64,000 nucleotides of DNA from Desulfovibrionaceae bacterium (GTDB lineage Bacteria > Desulfobacterota > Desulfovibrionia > Desulfovibrionales > Desulfovibrionaceae): positions 1 to 64,000 of the forward strand of contig WRHY01000005.1 of assembly GCA_009783025.1 (NCBI GenBank), written 5' to 3'. Position 1 is the stretch's first letter; each line of letters begins with the position of its first letter. This document shows, piece by piece, positions 1 to 9,007 of the stretch. The notes beneath the pieces were generated by a model. It did no database searches and was not told where the DNA came from. It saw only the letters and a list, made by a program, of their open reading frames with translations. Made by a program: the position numbers and the translations under genes.

Positions 1-4
1 CCCT

Positions 5-83
5 GGGGGGGGGGGGGAGGCGGGGGGGGGGGAGGGGGAGGGGGTGGGGGGGGGTGGGGGGGCCCCCCCCCCCCCGACCCCCC
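5..83. repeat. G-run/C-run low-complexity tract at the window edge
   Basis: Nearly uninterrupted G from 5 to 62, broken by single A, C or T bases, switches abruptly to a 13-base C run at 63-75 and then another C run after a GA. The G and C blocks could pair with each other, and the G strand could form quadruplexes. Long homopolymers at the edge of a sequence are also a usual place for assembly error, so the exact length should not be trusted. Confidence 0.6.
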
Positions 84-84
84 G

Positions 85-198
85 GCAGGGGCATGATGCC
101 CCTGCACCCCCATATCCGGAAAACGGCAAAGCCGTTTTCCGGGATTGTGGGGTCAAGGGGGTTCAACCCCCTTGCGGGGTTTGGGGCGGAGCCCCAAA
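85..198. repeat. Cluster of four consecutive perfect hairpins
   Basis: Four separate inverted repeats follow one another: 85-93 with 97-105 (9 bp, gcaggggca arm), 116-127 with 131-142 (12 bp, ccggaaaacggc, AAA loop), 154-163 with 165-174 (10 bp, caagggggtt, one-base loop) and 180-187 with 191-198 (8 bp, tttggggc, GGA loop). All stems are perfect. The block ends about 10 bases before the first recognisable codons of the next gene. It resembles a composite intergenic repeat and not a promoter; no sigma70-like boxes are visible in it. Confidence 0.7.
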
Positions 199-217
199 AC
201 AAACCACCGACTTTGTC

Positions 218-739
218 GTGCTGGACGTGGAAACGCGCTACTCGGCCGACGAGGTGGGCGGATGGCACAAGGCTTCGCGCATGGGCGTCAGCATTGCCGT
301 GCTCTATGATTCCCGCACCGGCCTTTTCACGCCTTATACGCAGGAGGAAATCCCGGCCTTGGCAACAGTGCTGGCAGACGCGCCGCTTGTTGTCGGCTTC
401 AACCTGCTGCGCTTTGACTATGCCGTGCTGGAACCGCACGCGCCGGGATTTACCTTTCGTTCGTTGCCCACGCTTGACATGCTGGTCAAGATACACGAAC
501 AGCTATCGTATCGAGTCTCGCTGGACAATCTGTCCGGCGCGACCCTGGGGGCGAAAAAAAGCGCCAACGGCCTGCTTGCTCTGCAATGGTGGAAGGAGCG
601 GCGTTTGGACAAAATCGAGGAATACTGCGCCAAGGACGTGCTGTTGACCCGCGACCTGTATCTTTTCGGCAAGGAGCACGGATACCTGCTCTTTACCAAC
701 AAGGCGGGGCAAAGCGTGCGCGTGCGGGCCGTGTGGTAG
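218..739 (+). CDS. DEDDy exonuclease-like (RNase H fold) protein, start uncertain
   Basis: The protein has the three marks of a DEDDy 3'-5' exonuclease fold: an LDVET (DxE) motif at the start, an FNLLRFDYAVL segment in the middle and a final YCAKD (YxxxD) motif. That resembles the YprB/RNase_H_2 group often associated with helicases, but no helicase domain is present; the likely substrate is nucleic acid. The frame stays open back to position 44, yet that stretch translates the hairpin repeats and is low-complexity Gly/Pro. There is no ATG, and no good ribosome site near the first family-like residues (codon 209 onwards). The GTG at 218 is the first plausible internal start and would remove one or two residues of the first strand. 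The native start may have been replaced by the repeat block, so this could be a 5'-damaged gene. Confidence 0.55.
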   Translation: MLDVETRYSADEVGGWHKASRMGVSIAVLYDSRTGLFTPYTQEEIPALATVLADAPLVVGFNLLRFDYAVLEPHAPGFTFRSLPTLDMLVKIHEQLSYRVSLDNLSGATLGAKKSANGLLALQWWKERRLDKIEEYCAKDVLLTRDLYLFGKEHGYLLFTNKAGQSVRVRAVW

Positions 740-744
740 GGGGT

Positions 745-769
745 AGGGCCTGTTGACGCTACAGGCCCT
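745..769. terminator. Hairpin after the exonuclease-like gene
   Basis: Perfect 9-bp stem (agggcctgt at 745-753, acaggccct at 761-769) with a 7-base loop, five bases after the TAG stop. There is no T run. The arm is identical to the first nine bases of the outer arm of the larger palindrome at 7251-7400, so it may be a solo or internally deleted copy of that family. Confidence 0.5.
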
Positions 770-807
770 GGTGCAAAACGGGTAACCGCTTCCAAGGACT
801 GCCGTTC

Positions 808-1995
808 ATGAGCTTTGCCGAGAGCAAACCATTTTATCCGCTGGTGGCGACCCACTTTTTCACCTTCATGGTGGTAGGGCTGCCGCTGCCCGTGCTGCCT
901 CTTTACGTGCATAAATCCCTGGGCTACAGCACGGCCGTGGTCGGCGTCACCATCGGGCTGCATTTTGTCACTACCGTGCTTTTTCGCGGCATGGCCGGAC
1001 GGCTGGCCGATACCTGGGGGGCCAAGCACACCACGCTTACCGGCGTCCTGCTGGCCATGTTTTCCGGCTTCCCCTACCTGCTGGCCGCCACCCCGCTTGT
1101 GTCCGACGACATCATGTTGCCCTGCATTTTTCTTGGCCGCATCCTGCTCGGCATTGCCCACAGCATGGTGGGCACAAGCCTTCTGGCCTGGGGCTTTGGC
1201 CTGCTCGGGCCGCAACACGCGGGCAGAGTGATTGCCTGGCTGGGAATTTCCATGTACGGCAGCATCGCCCTTGGCGCGCCGCTCGGGCTTGCGCTTTGGG
1301 AGCGCTGGGGAATCCTGTCCCTTGGCGCGGCAACCTGCCTGCTTCCGCTGCTGGCCTTGTGCTGCGCCCTGGGCAAGCCGGAAACCCCGCGCGTGCCCAA
1401 GGAAAAGGCCGCCAAAGCGGGCCATATTATCCCGCGCATTATGCGGCCCGGCATCTGCCTGGCCTTGCACGGGGTGGGCAACGCGGCCATCAGCGTCTTT
1501 ATCGTGTTGTATTTCGCCTCGGAAAACTGGGATTACGCCGGGCTGGCCCTGACCTGCTTCGGATTTTCCTTTATCCTGGCCCGGGTCCTGTGCGGGGAAA
1601 TCCCGGACAAAGCCCACGGGCAGGGACCGACGCTGCTGTTTTTCGCCATAGAGGCGCTGGGCCTGCTCCTTGTGGCCCTGGCCCCTTCGGTTGCCGTGGC
1701 CTTCCTCGGCATTGCCCTGACCGGCTTCGGCTGTTCTCTTATCTATCCTTCCATCGGGGTCGAACTGGTGCGCGACATTCCCATTGAAGCGCGGGGCGTG
1801 GCCGTGGGGTGGTTCACGGCCTTTCAGGACGTCTCTTTTGGATTGACCGGTCCGCTTACGGGCCTGCTCGTCCCGGTTTTCGGCTATCCTTCGGTATTTT
1901 ACGCGGCCTCGGCCTGCGCCATGCTCGGTTTTGCCCTGACCTTTTTCTTTGCCGGACCAGGCGCGGTACGCCCGTCCGGCAAAGAAAAACGGTAG
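808..1995 (+). CDS. MFS transporter, YhhS/YfcJ-like
   Basis: A 395-residue integral membrane protein with about twelve hydrophobic segments, the usual size of the major facilitator superfamily. The N-terminus (GLPLPVLPLYVHKSLGY) and the loop between segments 2 and 3 (RGMAGRLADTWGAK, the MFS motif-A region) match the YhhS/YfcJ subgroup, whose members are predicted sugar or small-molecule effluxers. The substrate cannot be read from the sequence. A hydrophilic loop around residues 190-205 separates the two six-helix halves. ATG start at 808; the gene stands alone, convergent with the cyclophilin gene 15 bases beyond its stop. Confidence 0.8.
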   Translation: MSFAESKPFYPLVATHFFTFMVVGLPLPVLPLYVHKSLGYSTAVVGVTIGLHFVTTVLFRGMAGRLADTWGAKHTTLTGVLLAMFSGFPYLLAATPLVSDDIMLPCIFLGRILLGIAHSMVGTSLLAWGFGLLGPQHAGRVIAWLGISMYGSIALGAPLGLALWERWGILSLGAATCLLPLLALCCALGKPETPRVPKEKAAKAGHIIPRIMRPGICLALHGVGNAAISVFIVLYFASENWDYAGLALTCFGFSFILARVLCGEIPDKAHGQGPTLLFFAIEALGLLLVALAPSVAVAFLGIALTGFGCSLIYPSIGVELVRDIPIEARGVAVGWFTAFQDVSFGLTGPLTGLLVPVFGYPSVFYAASACAMLGFALTFFFAGPGAVRPSGKEKR

Positions 1996-2010
1996 TGCTC
2001 AACCAGCACG

Positions 2011-2586
2011 CTACTTGCGCAGCACGGCCTTTTCAATCAACACCGGCTCCACGGGCACGTCATCGTGCCAGCCTTTGGTGTGGGTTTTGACGCTTTCAAT
2101 GGCGTCCACCACGTCCCGGCCCTCGATAACCTTGCCGAACACAGCGTAGCCCCAGCCTCTGGACGTGGGCGAGGAATGGTCCAGAAAAGCGTTATCCGCG
2201 GAATTGATGAAAAACTGGGATGAAGCCGAATGCGGCTCGTTGGTTCTGGCCATGGCAATGGTATATTTTTCGTTGGGCAGGCCGTTGTCCGCCTCGTTTT
2301 TGATGGTTTCGCGGGTTTCTTTTTCTTTCATGTCCGGGGTCATGCCGCCGCCCTGGATCATGAAGCCTTTGATGACGCGGTGAAAAATGGTGCCGTCGTA
2401 AAACTTTTCTTCAACATACTGTTTGAAGTTGGCCGCCGTGATCGGGGCTTTTTCGTGGTCCAGTTCCACCACGATTAATCCTTTACTGGTGTGCAGTTCA
2501 ACCACTGATGTCTCCTTTTGCGCGTGTGCTCCTTGCGGCAACAGTAATAAAACCGCCGCAAAAAGTGCTATAAGATACTGTCGCAT
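2011..2586 (-). CDS. Periplasmic cyclophilin-type peptidyl-prolyl isomerase
   Basis: Residues 1-22 form a Sec signal peptide ending in an A-H-A cleavage site. The rest is a single bacterial cyclophilin domain: [13 protein letters not shown] carries the catalytic Arg of the family, followed by the SSQFFI segment and the [16 protein letters not shown] segment. It should accelerate proline isomerisation during folding of exported proteins. The reading frame extends 52 codons upstream, but that part overlaps the helicase gene and lacks signal-peptide character; the ATG at 2586 follows an AAAGGA-type ribosome site. It lies 13 bases downstream of the EndoQ-UvrD gene on the same strand and is probably cotranscribed, without an obvious functional link. 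Confidence 0.92.
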   Translation of the reverse strand: MRQYLIALFAAVLLLLPQGAHAQKETSVVELHTSKGLIVVELDHEKAPITAANFKQYVEEKFYDGTIFHRVIKGFMIQGGGMTPDMKEKETRETIKNEADNGLPNEKYTIAMARTNEPHSASSQFFINSADNAFLDHSSPTSRGWGYAVFGKVIEGRDVVDAIESVKTHTKGWHDDVPVEPVLIEKAVLRK

Positions 2587-2599
2587 GCCTTTTCCTTTT

Positions 2600-5500
2600 T
2601 CAAATGAGTCGAAGATGCTGTTCTTTGCGCGTGGTTTTGGCCACCAGCGTGGAGCGGGAGAGCAGTTCACGCGAGATGGCGTCCAGAAAACGGGAGGGCC
2701 TGAGGCGCAGTTCCCGTCCGTAGAGCATGCGTTTGTCCGCATGGCTGAGATAGAGAAAATCTTTGGCTCGGGTTAGAGCCACATAGAGCAGGCGGCGCTC
2801 TTCCGCCTCATCTCTGTCCGGCGCGGTTGCGGCGCCCTTTTCCAGAAACTTGCCGGTCAGCAGATCCGGTCCGGCAAAGGGTATCAGGCCGTCTTCCAGG
2901 GCGGGCACAAAGACCGTGCGGAACTCAAGTCCCTTGGCCGCGTGCATACTGATGACCTGCACCTTTTCGCCCTTGGCCCGCACCAGTTCAAGCTCGTTCT
3001 GTAAACTGATCCAGGAGATCAGCCCGGCCCAGCCGTTATTTTCGTTGTAGGCCTTGACCAGGGCTCGGAAGGGCGTGGACTGCCAGAAACGGTCGTCAAA
3101 GGGCGGGAAGGCGGCCAGGTAAGCGGCCACGCCGAGCGGGCCTTTGGCCAGCACTTTGTCCGGGCACACGGGAACAGCGCGGTCCCGCTCTTCCTCGGCC
3201 ACGGCAATGCCGAGCATGCGGCCCGCCGCGTGCAGGATAAGCCCCACCCGCTCGTCGGCCCAGAAGGCGTCCCCCACCGGTTCGGAAACGGGTACGCCCT
3301 TACGGGCCAGGGCTTTGCGGTACACCGAGGCCAGGGCATGGGTACGCACCAGCACGGCGATCTCGCCCGGACTGTGATCCGCTTCCTTGTGGTGCAGGGA
3401 GGGATGTGCCGCGGCTTTGGCGTCCGCCAGCGTGTGGCTGCCAAGGCCGATCAGTTCCGCGGCCCGGTCGGCTATCCAGTTGGCCTCGGCTTCGGCCGAA
3501 GGCGCGTCAAAGATATGCAGGCCCGCTTTTTCCTGTCTGGCCGGAATGAGCGGTCCGCCGGAAGCTTGCGGCCCGAGCACGCTGTGGGCCGCTTCCAGGA
3601 TGCCGCCGCGCGAGCGGTAGTTCCGGGTCAGGTGGATGCATTCCAGGCTCGGCCAGGCCGCGCGGAAAAACTCCAGACTTTTGCCGTGCGCTCCCCGGAA
3701 ACCGTAAATGGACTGGTCCGGGTCGCCTATGCCGAAAAAGCCTTCCCCTGAGCCGGGGAACAAAGAGCGCACCAGGGTCAGTTGCAGAGGCGACAAATCC
3801 TGCACTTCATCCACCAGCACGTGGCCCCAGGGCGAGGTAAACAGGCCGGAAGTGATCTGTTCCAGCCAGAACTCCAGCAAATCCGTGTAGTCGGCCAGAT
3901 TCCAGGCGTTTTTCTGGGCCATGTAGCGGTCGCCCATGACCTCGTATTCGGGCAGAGGGATCTCCAGGCGTTCACGGGCCAGATTCACGATCTGCCAGGC
4001 CTCGCGGATGGCCTGCGGCGTCTCGTCCGGATTGGCTTCAGCAAAGACACGCCGGGCATCCTCTTCAGACAGGAGCACGGGCACGTCGGCATGGGTTTTG
4101 TGCCACAATTCCAGGGCCAGGGCGTGCAAGGTGTCGGTGCGCGGCAAGGCCGAACCCGGCGCAAGGGCGGCGGTGAGCCGGGTGTCCATTTCAGACGCGG
4201 CCCGGCGGGTAAAGGTCACGGCCAGAATGCGGCGCGATCCAATGCCTTCATCCAGAAGATGCAGGATGCGGGCGATGAGCGTGCGCGTCTTGCCCGTGCC
4301 CGGCCCGGCCAGCACCAGCACCGGACTTGGACCGGCGCACACGGCCCGTTCCTGTTCCGGGGTCAGGCCTTCGGGCGTGCCCGCGACTGCCGGGCTGTCC
4401 TCTGCGACATCGGCAAAGGGGACCAAGGGCGCTTCTTCATCAGCGCAGGAAAAGATAAAGTCTTCATCAGGGTCGGGATGCCCGGCATCCTGTTGCCCGG
4501 TCCGCCGCGTCTTGCTGCGAGACGGGCTTCGCGCCGGGCTCCGCGCCGGGGCGGATGGCGTGTCTTCCGGGATGCTGGGCGGGATGTCGGGCGGAGTGCC
4601 GGGCAAGGCCAGTCCCAGGGTCTGCACGCCGCCCCGCCTGCGGGAAGCGGCCCCGCTTCCGCGCAGGATCTCTTCCCGCTCTTTGTCGCTGAACATGCGG
4701 ACCACGCCGTATTCCCCGTCATACCCGCCCTGCAGATGCACCTCGCCCCGGCGCATGCGGCCGACAGCCTCGCCCAGGGGCGGGAAAAAGCGGGCCAGAT
4801 CCGCCTCCGGCGCATCGCGCAGAATGGACAGTTCCGGGCCGAACCGTTCCAGGACCGAGGCGTACATGTCGCTGACCTTGCGCGACTTGGAGCCGACGCC
4901 GAGAATCTCGCCCAGTATCTCCGTAAGCGCCACAAAAGAGATAAAGCCGCAGCCGTCCTTGCCGATCTGCCCGTCGCCGGGCTGGTACTCGGGTTCGTCC
5001 CGGTCCGCCAGTTCCATGACCCGGTGGAGCACGCCCACGGTGAGCGCTTCTCCGCAAACCGGACAGATGCCGCCAAGCGCCTTGGTCTCTTTCGGGCTGA
5101 GCACCACGTTGCACTTGCGGTGCCCGTCCATGTGGTATTTGCCTTCTTCCGGGAAGAATTCCAGGGTGCCCCGGAACACGGTGGCCCCCGCCTGTTCGGG
5201 GTGCTTCAGGGCTTGCAGCATGCCCGCGTAGGAAATGTCCCCGCTGAACATGTTGAGCTCGCGGCCCAGGTTCTCGCCCGAATGCGCGTCCGAATTGGAG
5301 ACCAGCCGGAAGTTATCCAGTTCGCTCCACAGACGGATCATGGACGGGTCGGAAGAGAGGCCGGTTTCCAGAGCGAAAATTTCCGGGGACAGATCCCCGT
5401 AGCAGTCTGTGAGATGGTCGAAGCCGGACTTGGAGCCGAACAGGGAGAACCAGGGCGTCCAGATGTGGGCCGGAACGAGAAAGGCCTGCGGATGCGCTTC

Positions 5501-6028
5501 CAGCACCAGTTCCAGCAGGTCCCGCGAGTCAAGCCCCAGAATGGGCCGCCCGTCCGAATGCAGGTTGCCCAGTTCGCCAAGCTTCAGACAGAAGGCGTCC
5601 GCAGCCTCCAGCGTGGGCATGAACACCAGATTGTGCACCTTGCGCACTTTGCCGCCGCGCTTGTAAATGGAACTGATTTCACCCTGCAACATGAAGCGGG
5701 TCAGAGGAACGGACAAACCGGTGGCGTGTTCCACGGCTTCCCGCTCAAGCCGGACCGGGCGTGTGCCGCCCAGGTTGTCAACAGGCAGTTCCGGCAGAAC
5801 GGCAGCCACGTCACCCGGCTTTTTCAGCACGTACAGGCCGCTGTCCTCGTCCAGGATCAACTCGTCGCGCAACTCCTCCCGCCACCTGGGATGGGTGAAA
5901 TCGCCCGTGCCGAGCACGGCAATGCCTTTGAGCCGCGCCCAGGCAGCCAAAAGGGGCAGGTTCAGCTTACGGCTGGTGGCGCGTGAAAAACGCGAGTGAA
6001 TATGCAGGTCTGCCAGAAATTCTTGCAT
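2600..6028 (-). CDS. EndoQ-like PHP nuclease fused to UvrD-family helicase
   Basis: A 1142-residue two-part protein. Residues 1 to about 420 are a PHP-family domain of the COG1379/EndoQ type: DLHIHSRFS (metal ligands D7, H9, H11), [20 protein letters not shown], and a zinc-binding section around 305-335 with KCNV and [12 protein letters not shown]. EndoQ cuts DNA 5' of deaminated and other damaged bases. A low-complexity Pro/Ser/Arg linker (about 465-530) joins it to an SF1 UvrD/Rep helicase: Walker [12 protein letters not shown] near 573, [11 protein letters not shown] near 743, [25 protein letters not shown] and [11 protein letters not shown] near 1084. The helicase is short for UvrD but keeps the main motifs. 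The inferred role is DNA repair, with incision and unwinding in one chain. The cyclophilin gene follows 13 bases downstream. Confidence 0.9.
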   Translation of the reverse strand: MQEFLADLHIHSRFSRATSRKLNLPLLAAWARLKGIAVLGTGDFTHPRWREELRDELILDEDSGLYVLKKPGDVAAVLPELPVDNLGGTRPVRLEREAVEHATGLSVPLTRFMLQGEISSIYKRGGKVRKVHNLVFMPTLEAADAFCLKLGELGNLHSDGRPILGLDSRDLLELVLEAHPQAFLVPAHIWTPWFSLFGSKSGFDHLTDCYGDLSPEIFALETGLSSDPSMIRLWSELDNFRLVSNSDAHSGENLGRELNMFSGDISYAGMLQALKHPEQAGATVFRGTLEFFPEEGKYHMDGHRKCNVVLSPKETKALGGICPVCGEALTVGVLHRVMELADRDEPEYQPGDGQIGKDGCGFISFVALTEILGEILGVGSKSRKVSDMYASVLERFGPELSILRDAPEADLARFFPPLGEAVGRMRRGEVHLQGGYDGEYGVVRMFSDKEREEILRGSGAASRRRGGVQTLGLALPGTPPDIPPSIPEDTPSAPARSPARSPSRSKTRRTGQQDAGHPDPDEDFIFSCADEEAPLVPFADVAEDSPAVAGTPEGLTPEQERAVCAGPSPVLVLAGPGTGKTRTLIARILHLLDEGIGSRRILAVTFTRRAASEMDTRLTAALAPGSALPRTDTLHALALELWHKTHADVPVLLSEEDARRVFAEANPDETPQAIREAWQIVNLARERLEIPLPEYEVMGDRYMAQKNAWNLADYTDLLEFWLEQITSGLFTSPWGHVLVDEVQDLSPLQLTLVRSLFPGSGEGFFGIGDPDQSIYGFRGAHGKSLEFFRAAWPSLECIHLTRNYRSRGGILEAAHSVLGPQASGGPLIPARQEKAGLHIFDAPSAEAEANWIADRAAELIGLGSHTLADAKAAAHPSLHHKEADHSPGEIAVLVRTHALASVYRKALARKGVPVSEPVGDAFWADERVGLILHAAGRMLGIAVAEEERDRAVPVCPDKVLAKGPLGVAAYLAAFPPFDDRFWQSTPFRALVKAYNENNGWAGLISWISLQNELELVRAKGEKVQVISMHAAKGLEFRTVFVPALEDGLIPFAGPDLLTGKFLEKGAATAPDRDEAEERRLLYVALTRAKDFLYLSHADKRMLYGRELRLRPSRFLDAISRELLSRSTLVAKTTRKEQHLRLI

Positions 6029-6149
6029 GGGGCGTGAAGGGGCTGTAGGTGGCGCGGCGCACCGCTTTAAAAAATATTTGCTCTTCAGGCTATGGTATCA
6101 GAAAGTGGAAGGGCTGACAATTGACGGCAGTGCCCGGATTTTTTTCTGA

Positions 6150-6178
6150 TTGCCAAAAGACTGGTACTTTTATATAGA
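6150..6178 (+). promoter_or_regulatory. Sigma70-type promoter of the glutaredoxin-FTR operon
   Basis: TTGCCA at 6150-6155, a 17-base spacer and TATAGA at 6173-6178. This would start transcription near 6185, about 80 bases before the ATG at 6266. It is the best -35/-10 pair in the 237-base gap upstream of that gene; the rest of the gap shows no other structure. Confidence 0.5.
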
Positions 6179-6265
6179 GTGAGCTTGGTACATATTTTTT
6201 TTACTAATCCCGTCGTAACGGTCCATGTACCCCCTGGCACGAACAGGCGGAAAGGAGTATGCCAC

Positions 6266-6529
6266 ATGGCTTCAACTGACCATTCAGTAACGTTCTACGG
6301 TCTTTCAACCTGCATTCACTGCAAGCATTGCCGTGAGTTTCTGGAACAGAACAACGTCCCCTTTGAATTACACTACGTGGATCTTGCCGAAGGGCAGGAG
6401 CGCGAGGAACTTTTGGAAGCGGTACGCGGGGTTAATCCGCAGATATCTTTTCCCACCGTGGTGATTGACGGTAAAAAAATAATTGTGGGCTTTCAGCCCG
6501 AAGCGTTGTCCAAGGCGCTTGAACTTTAG
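6266..6529 (+). CDS. Glutaredoxin-family protein
   Basis: An 87-residue single-domain thioredoxin-fold protein. The redox site is CIHC (residues 15-18 of FYGLSTCIHCKHC), followed by a third nearby Cys in KHC; the cis-Pro loop is SFPTVVIDG and the C-terminal motif is VGFQPEAL. The spacing fits the small NrdH/glutaredoxin-like group. The ATG at 6266 has an AAAGGAG site eight bases ahead, although the frame is open further upstream. It is the first gene of a three-gene operon whose second gene is a ferredoxin:thioredoxin reductase catalytic chain, so it is a good candidate substrate of that enzyme. Cytosolic. Confidence 0.88.
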   Translation: MASTDHSVTFYGLSTCIHCKHCREFLEQNNVPFELHYVDLAEGQEREELLEAVRGVNPQISFPTVVIDGKKIIVGFQPEALSKALEL

Positions 6530-6540
6530 GCAGTTATATT

Positions 6541-6918
6541 ATGACCATGAAGACGCCGGACGCGGAAGACGTGCGCAAGCTGTATGAAAAGCTGAAAGAG
6601 CTTCAGGAACCGAAAGGCTATTTTTTCAATGCCGATGCGGAGATGACCATGCCGCTGCTGGAGCAGCTTCTGGTGACCAAAGCGCGTTACGGCTACATGG
6701 CCTGTCCCTGCCGCCTGGCCAACGGTTCCCTTGAAATGGACAGAGACATCATCTGTCCTTGCACCTACCGCGTGCCGGATGTGCAGGAGTTCGGCTCCTG
6801 TTTCTGCGGGCTGTATGTGAGCAAGGAGTGGAACGAGGGAACCGTTCCGCATGTTTACGTGCCGGAAAGGCGGCCGCCCGAGAGGATTGCAGGGACGAAA
6901 ATAAAAGGAGAACAATGA
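6541..6918 (+). CDS. Ferredoxin:thioredoxin reductase catalytic (beta) chain
   Basis: 125 residues with the diagnostic cysteine pattern of the FTR catalytic subunit: CPCR, then CPCTY, then CFCGLYV. These Cys residues bind the 4Fe-4S cluster and form the redox disulfide that reduces a thioredoxin or glutaredoxin partner using ferredoxin electrons. No variable (alpha) chain is encoded nearby, as is usual in non-phototrophs. It starts 12 bases after the glutaredoxin stop, and its own stop overlaps the ATG of the next gene, so translation is probably coupled. The inferred role is ferredoxin-driven disulfide reduction in an anaerobe. Confidence 0.93.
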   Translation: MTMKTPDAEDVRKLYEKLKELQEPKGYFFNADAEMTMPLLEQLLVTKARYGYMACPCRLANGSLEMDRDIICPCTYRVPDVQEFGSCFCGLYVSKEWNEGTVPHVYVPERRPPERIAGTKIKGEQ

Positions 6919-7091
6919 TGATGCATCTTTTTAAGCAATATAGCATTGTTGTGCTGGCACTGGCGGTTCTTTCCCTGAGTGCCTGCTCATGGGCGGGCGA
7001 AACCGCGGGAAAAGCCCAGGCCGGGGTCGAAAATGCCGTGAAAGACACCAAGCAGGGTTATCATAAGGGGTACGAAGAAACGAAAAAATAA
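6915..7091 (+). CDS. Small lipoprotein, entericidin-like in size
   Basis: 58 residues beginning with three tandem Met codons (6915, 6918, 6921), any of which could be the start. A hydrophobic segment ends in a lipobox LSAC, so cleavage before the Cys would give a lipidated mature peptide of about 35 residues rich in Lys, Glu and Gly. The upstream ribosome site is AAAAGGAG. The ATG overlaps the FTR stop by four bases, so it belongs to the redox operon by position, but nothing in the sequence ties it to redox chemistry. The stop at 7089-7091 abuts the palindrome at 7092. Confidence 0.75.
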   Translation: MMMHLFKQYSIVVLALAVLSLSACSWAGETAGKAQAGVENAVKDTKQGYHKGYEETKK

Positions 7092-7220
7092 CGGTAGTGT
7101 CTTGGTTTGGCGTGATACTTCGTCAGGCATCGTTTTTGCTCGGGGGGCAGGGCCGAAGAGCCCAGCCCACCCTCGCAAAAACTTGCCTTCCTCGTCTGAC
7201 ACCAAACCAAGACACTACCG
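7092..7220. repeat. Palindromic element family A, copy 1
   Basis: Outer arms 7092-7110 and 7202-7220 are a perfect 19-bp inverted repeat (cggtagtgtcttggtttgg). The interior shares GTGATAC, CGTCAGGC, a nested GGGC...GAAGAG...GCCC hairpin and GCCTTCCTCGTCTGAC with copies at 14150, 22113 and 34284. It begins on the base after the lipoprotein TAA stop. A right-arm-like remnant (caaactgaggcactaccg) follows at 7229-7246. It could act as a terminator or as a structured 3' end. Confidence 0.8.
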
Positions 7221-7250
7221 TCTTTGCTCAAACTGAGGCACTACCGGTTC

Positions 7251-7400
7251 TAGGGCCTGTGGACACTATGAGGATTTTTGTTCTTTGCCGAGGAAGAATC
7301 GTTTTTATGGAGGGAGTGTACTTTTATGGTACTCGACCGGAATAAAAAGCGATTCTGACGAAGGCAGGGGGCAAAAAGACCATAGTGTCCACAGGCCCTA
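7251..7400. repeat. Palindromic element family B, copy 1
   Basis: Perfect 20-bp outer arms, 7251-7270 (tagggcctgtggacactatg) and 7381-7400. The core shares long stretches with 44721-44868 in the opposite orientation, including a nested hairpin made of a T-rich and an A-rich arm around a GAGT/ACTC tip. The last three bases of the right arm, read on the minus strand, are the TAG stop codon of mltG, so the element supplies that stop. Confidence 0.8.
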
Positions 7401-8582
7401 ATTGTTGCGTATTCTGGAGCGGTATACCTGCACAGCCTTGTTGTGCTCGTTCAGGGTCTTGCTGAAGGTATGCCCGTCGTCCACTCCCGTGGCCACGAAG
7501 TAAAGGAAGTCGTGTTGGTCCGGCGCGGCCGCGGCGCGCAGGGAATCCAGTCCCGGCGAGGCAATGGGGCCGGGGGGCAGGCCGGGATGTTGGTAGGTGT
7601 TGTAGCGATTTTTCGGATCGTCAATCTGGGAGCGCCGGATGGCCCCGCTGAAGTTTTCGCCAATGCCGTAAATGATGGTCGGGTCGCACTGCAGGAGCAT
7701 GCCCAGGCGCAAACGGTTGGCGTACACGCCCGCCACCAGGCCGCGCTCGGCGGGCACGCCGGTTTCCTTTTCCACCAGAGAGGCCAGGGTAACAAGGCGG
7801 CGCAGGGCCTCGGGGTCCACTTCCGCGGGCGTTCGCGGCCCGGAAGCAGACGCGGCAGGCGCGGTGGCGTTGGTTGAAGCCGCCGCGGTTGCGTTTACCG
7901 TGGGCGCGGGCGACGACATGGCTCCGGCGGGCGGCTCTTGTGCCGCTATTGGCGCGGCTTTCTTGGGCAGGGCTTGCCACAGGGGTTCTGATTTTTTCCA
8001 GAACATGCGCACCATAGTGGAGGCCACGTCATAGGCTTGTTGTCTGTCCAGGGGATTGCGCGGTTTTTTCAGCAGGTAGGTTTCGGGAAAAAGAAAGCCC
8101 TCGGCATTAGCAAAGGGAATATTATGTTCCCGCAAAAAGTCCGGGTCATGGATGACCGCCTTGAAGTCTTCGTAGCGGGCAAAGCCCTGCGCTTCCACGG
8201 CCCGCGCGGTTTCCCACCAGGTCAGGCCCTCGCGGACGGACAGGCGGTAAAGAATGGCCTGGCCTTCGGTTATCTGGCGCAGCACCTGTTCGGGCGTCCA
8301 GCCGGTATTGATCTGGAATTCTCCGGCCTTGACCCGGCCCAGGGCGTCCTGGGCATAAGCCAATATGCGAAAGCGATCCACATCGGTGATGGCCCCGGCT
8401 TTTTTCAGGTCCCAGGCCACGCGGTCAAAGGTGGCGCCGGGCGCGATGCTGATGATGATATCCTGGGGCTGGTCCGAAGCGGGCGTGCTCAAAAAGCGGT
8501 AAGCGTCATAGGCGGCAAAGCCCCCGGCAAGCAGAAGGGCCAGAAAAAGGAAGAAGAGAAGTCGGAGAATCCCTTGTTTCAT
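7398..8582 (-). CDS. mltG: Endolytic murein transglycosylase MltG (YceG-like)
   Basis: 394 residues with one N-terminal membrane helix (about 7-24) and a periplasmic YceG domain. Family signatures include [30 protein letters not shown] with the catalytic Glu of the LVEKE stretch, [12 protein letters not shown] and the [16 protein letters not shown] block. MltG cuts nascent peptidoglycan and helps set glycan strand length. An Ala/Pro/Thr-rich stretch of about 50 residues (roughly 200-255) is inserted before the catalytic block and looks like a disordered linker. The start overlaps the ruvX stop by four bases. The stop codon lies in the arm of the palindrome at 7251-7400. Confidence 0.93.
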   Translation of the reverse strand: MKQGILRLLFFLFLALLLAGGFAAYDAYRFLSTPASDQPQDIIISIAPGATFDRVAWDLKKAGAITDVDRFRILAYAQDALGRVKAGEFQINTGWTPEQVLRQITEGQAILYRLSVREGLTWWETARAVEAQGFARYEDFKAVIHDPDFLREHNIPFANAEGFLFPETYLLKKPRNPLDRQQAYDVASTMVRMFWKKSEPLWQALPKKAAPIAAQEPPAGAMSSPAPTVNATAAASTNATAPAASASGPRTPAEVDPEALRRLVTLASLVEKETGVPAERGLVAGVYANRLRLGMLLQCDPTIIYGIGENFSGAIRRSQIDDPKNRYNTYQHPGLPPGPIASPGLDSLRAAAAPDQHDFLYFVATGVDDGHTFSKTLNEHNKAVQVYRSRIRNN

Positions 8583-9007
8583 GCCGGCATTCTCCGGTCC
8601 TCGGGCAAAGCCAGGAAGGACTCCAGAATTGCGGCCGCCGCTGCCTTGTCCAGCGTATGGCGTATGGTATCGCTGTTTTTTCCGGCCGCGCGCAAGCGGC
8701 TCTCCGCATCGTGGGAACTGAGCGCCTCGGGCATGAAGTACACCGGCAGCTTTGTTCGCCGCTTCAGACGCGCGGCCATGTTGCGCGCCTGGCGGGTGGT
8801 TTCGCTGTCCTCGCCGTTTTCCCGCAGGGGCAGACCGACGACGAAAGCCTGCGCGGCTTCGGCTTCGGCCAGGGCAAGCAGTTCGGCGAAAAAGGCGTCC
8901 TTGCCGCGCATGATGATGGTGGCGCGGGGAAAGGCCAGAACACCGCCCGGATCGGAAAGCGCGATGCCGGTGCGTTTTTGGCCGTAATCAATGGCCAGAA
9001 ACTTCAT
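8579..9007 (-). CDS. ruvX: Holliday junction resolvase-like RuvX/YqgF
   Basis: 142 residues, the normal length of the YqgF family. It opens with [17 protein letters not shown], carrying the first catalytic Asp, and has FVVGLPL and a C-terminal [13 protein letters not shown] segment with the last acidic residue. The family is implicated in pre-16S rRNA 5'-end maturation and possibly junction resolution. The ATG overlaps the stop of the upstream oxidoreductase gene, and its stop overlaps the mltG start, so the three genes are translationally linked. Confidence 0.92.
   Translation of the reverse strand: MKFLAIDYGQKRTGIALSDPGGVLAFPRATIIMRGKDAFFAELLALAEAEAAQAFVVGLPLRENGEDSETTRQARNMAARLKRRTKLPVYFMPEALSSHDAESRLRAAGKNSDTIRHTLDKAAAAAILESFLALPEDRRMPA

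Noticed and set aside
3782..5986. 734-codon open frame antisense to the EndoQ-UvrD gene
   Set aside because: It mirrors the codon pattern of the real gene, has Gln/His/Gly-rich composition, no ribosome site and no family resemblance.
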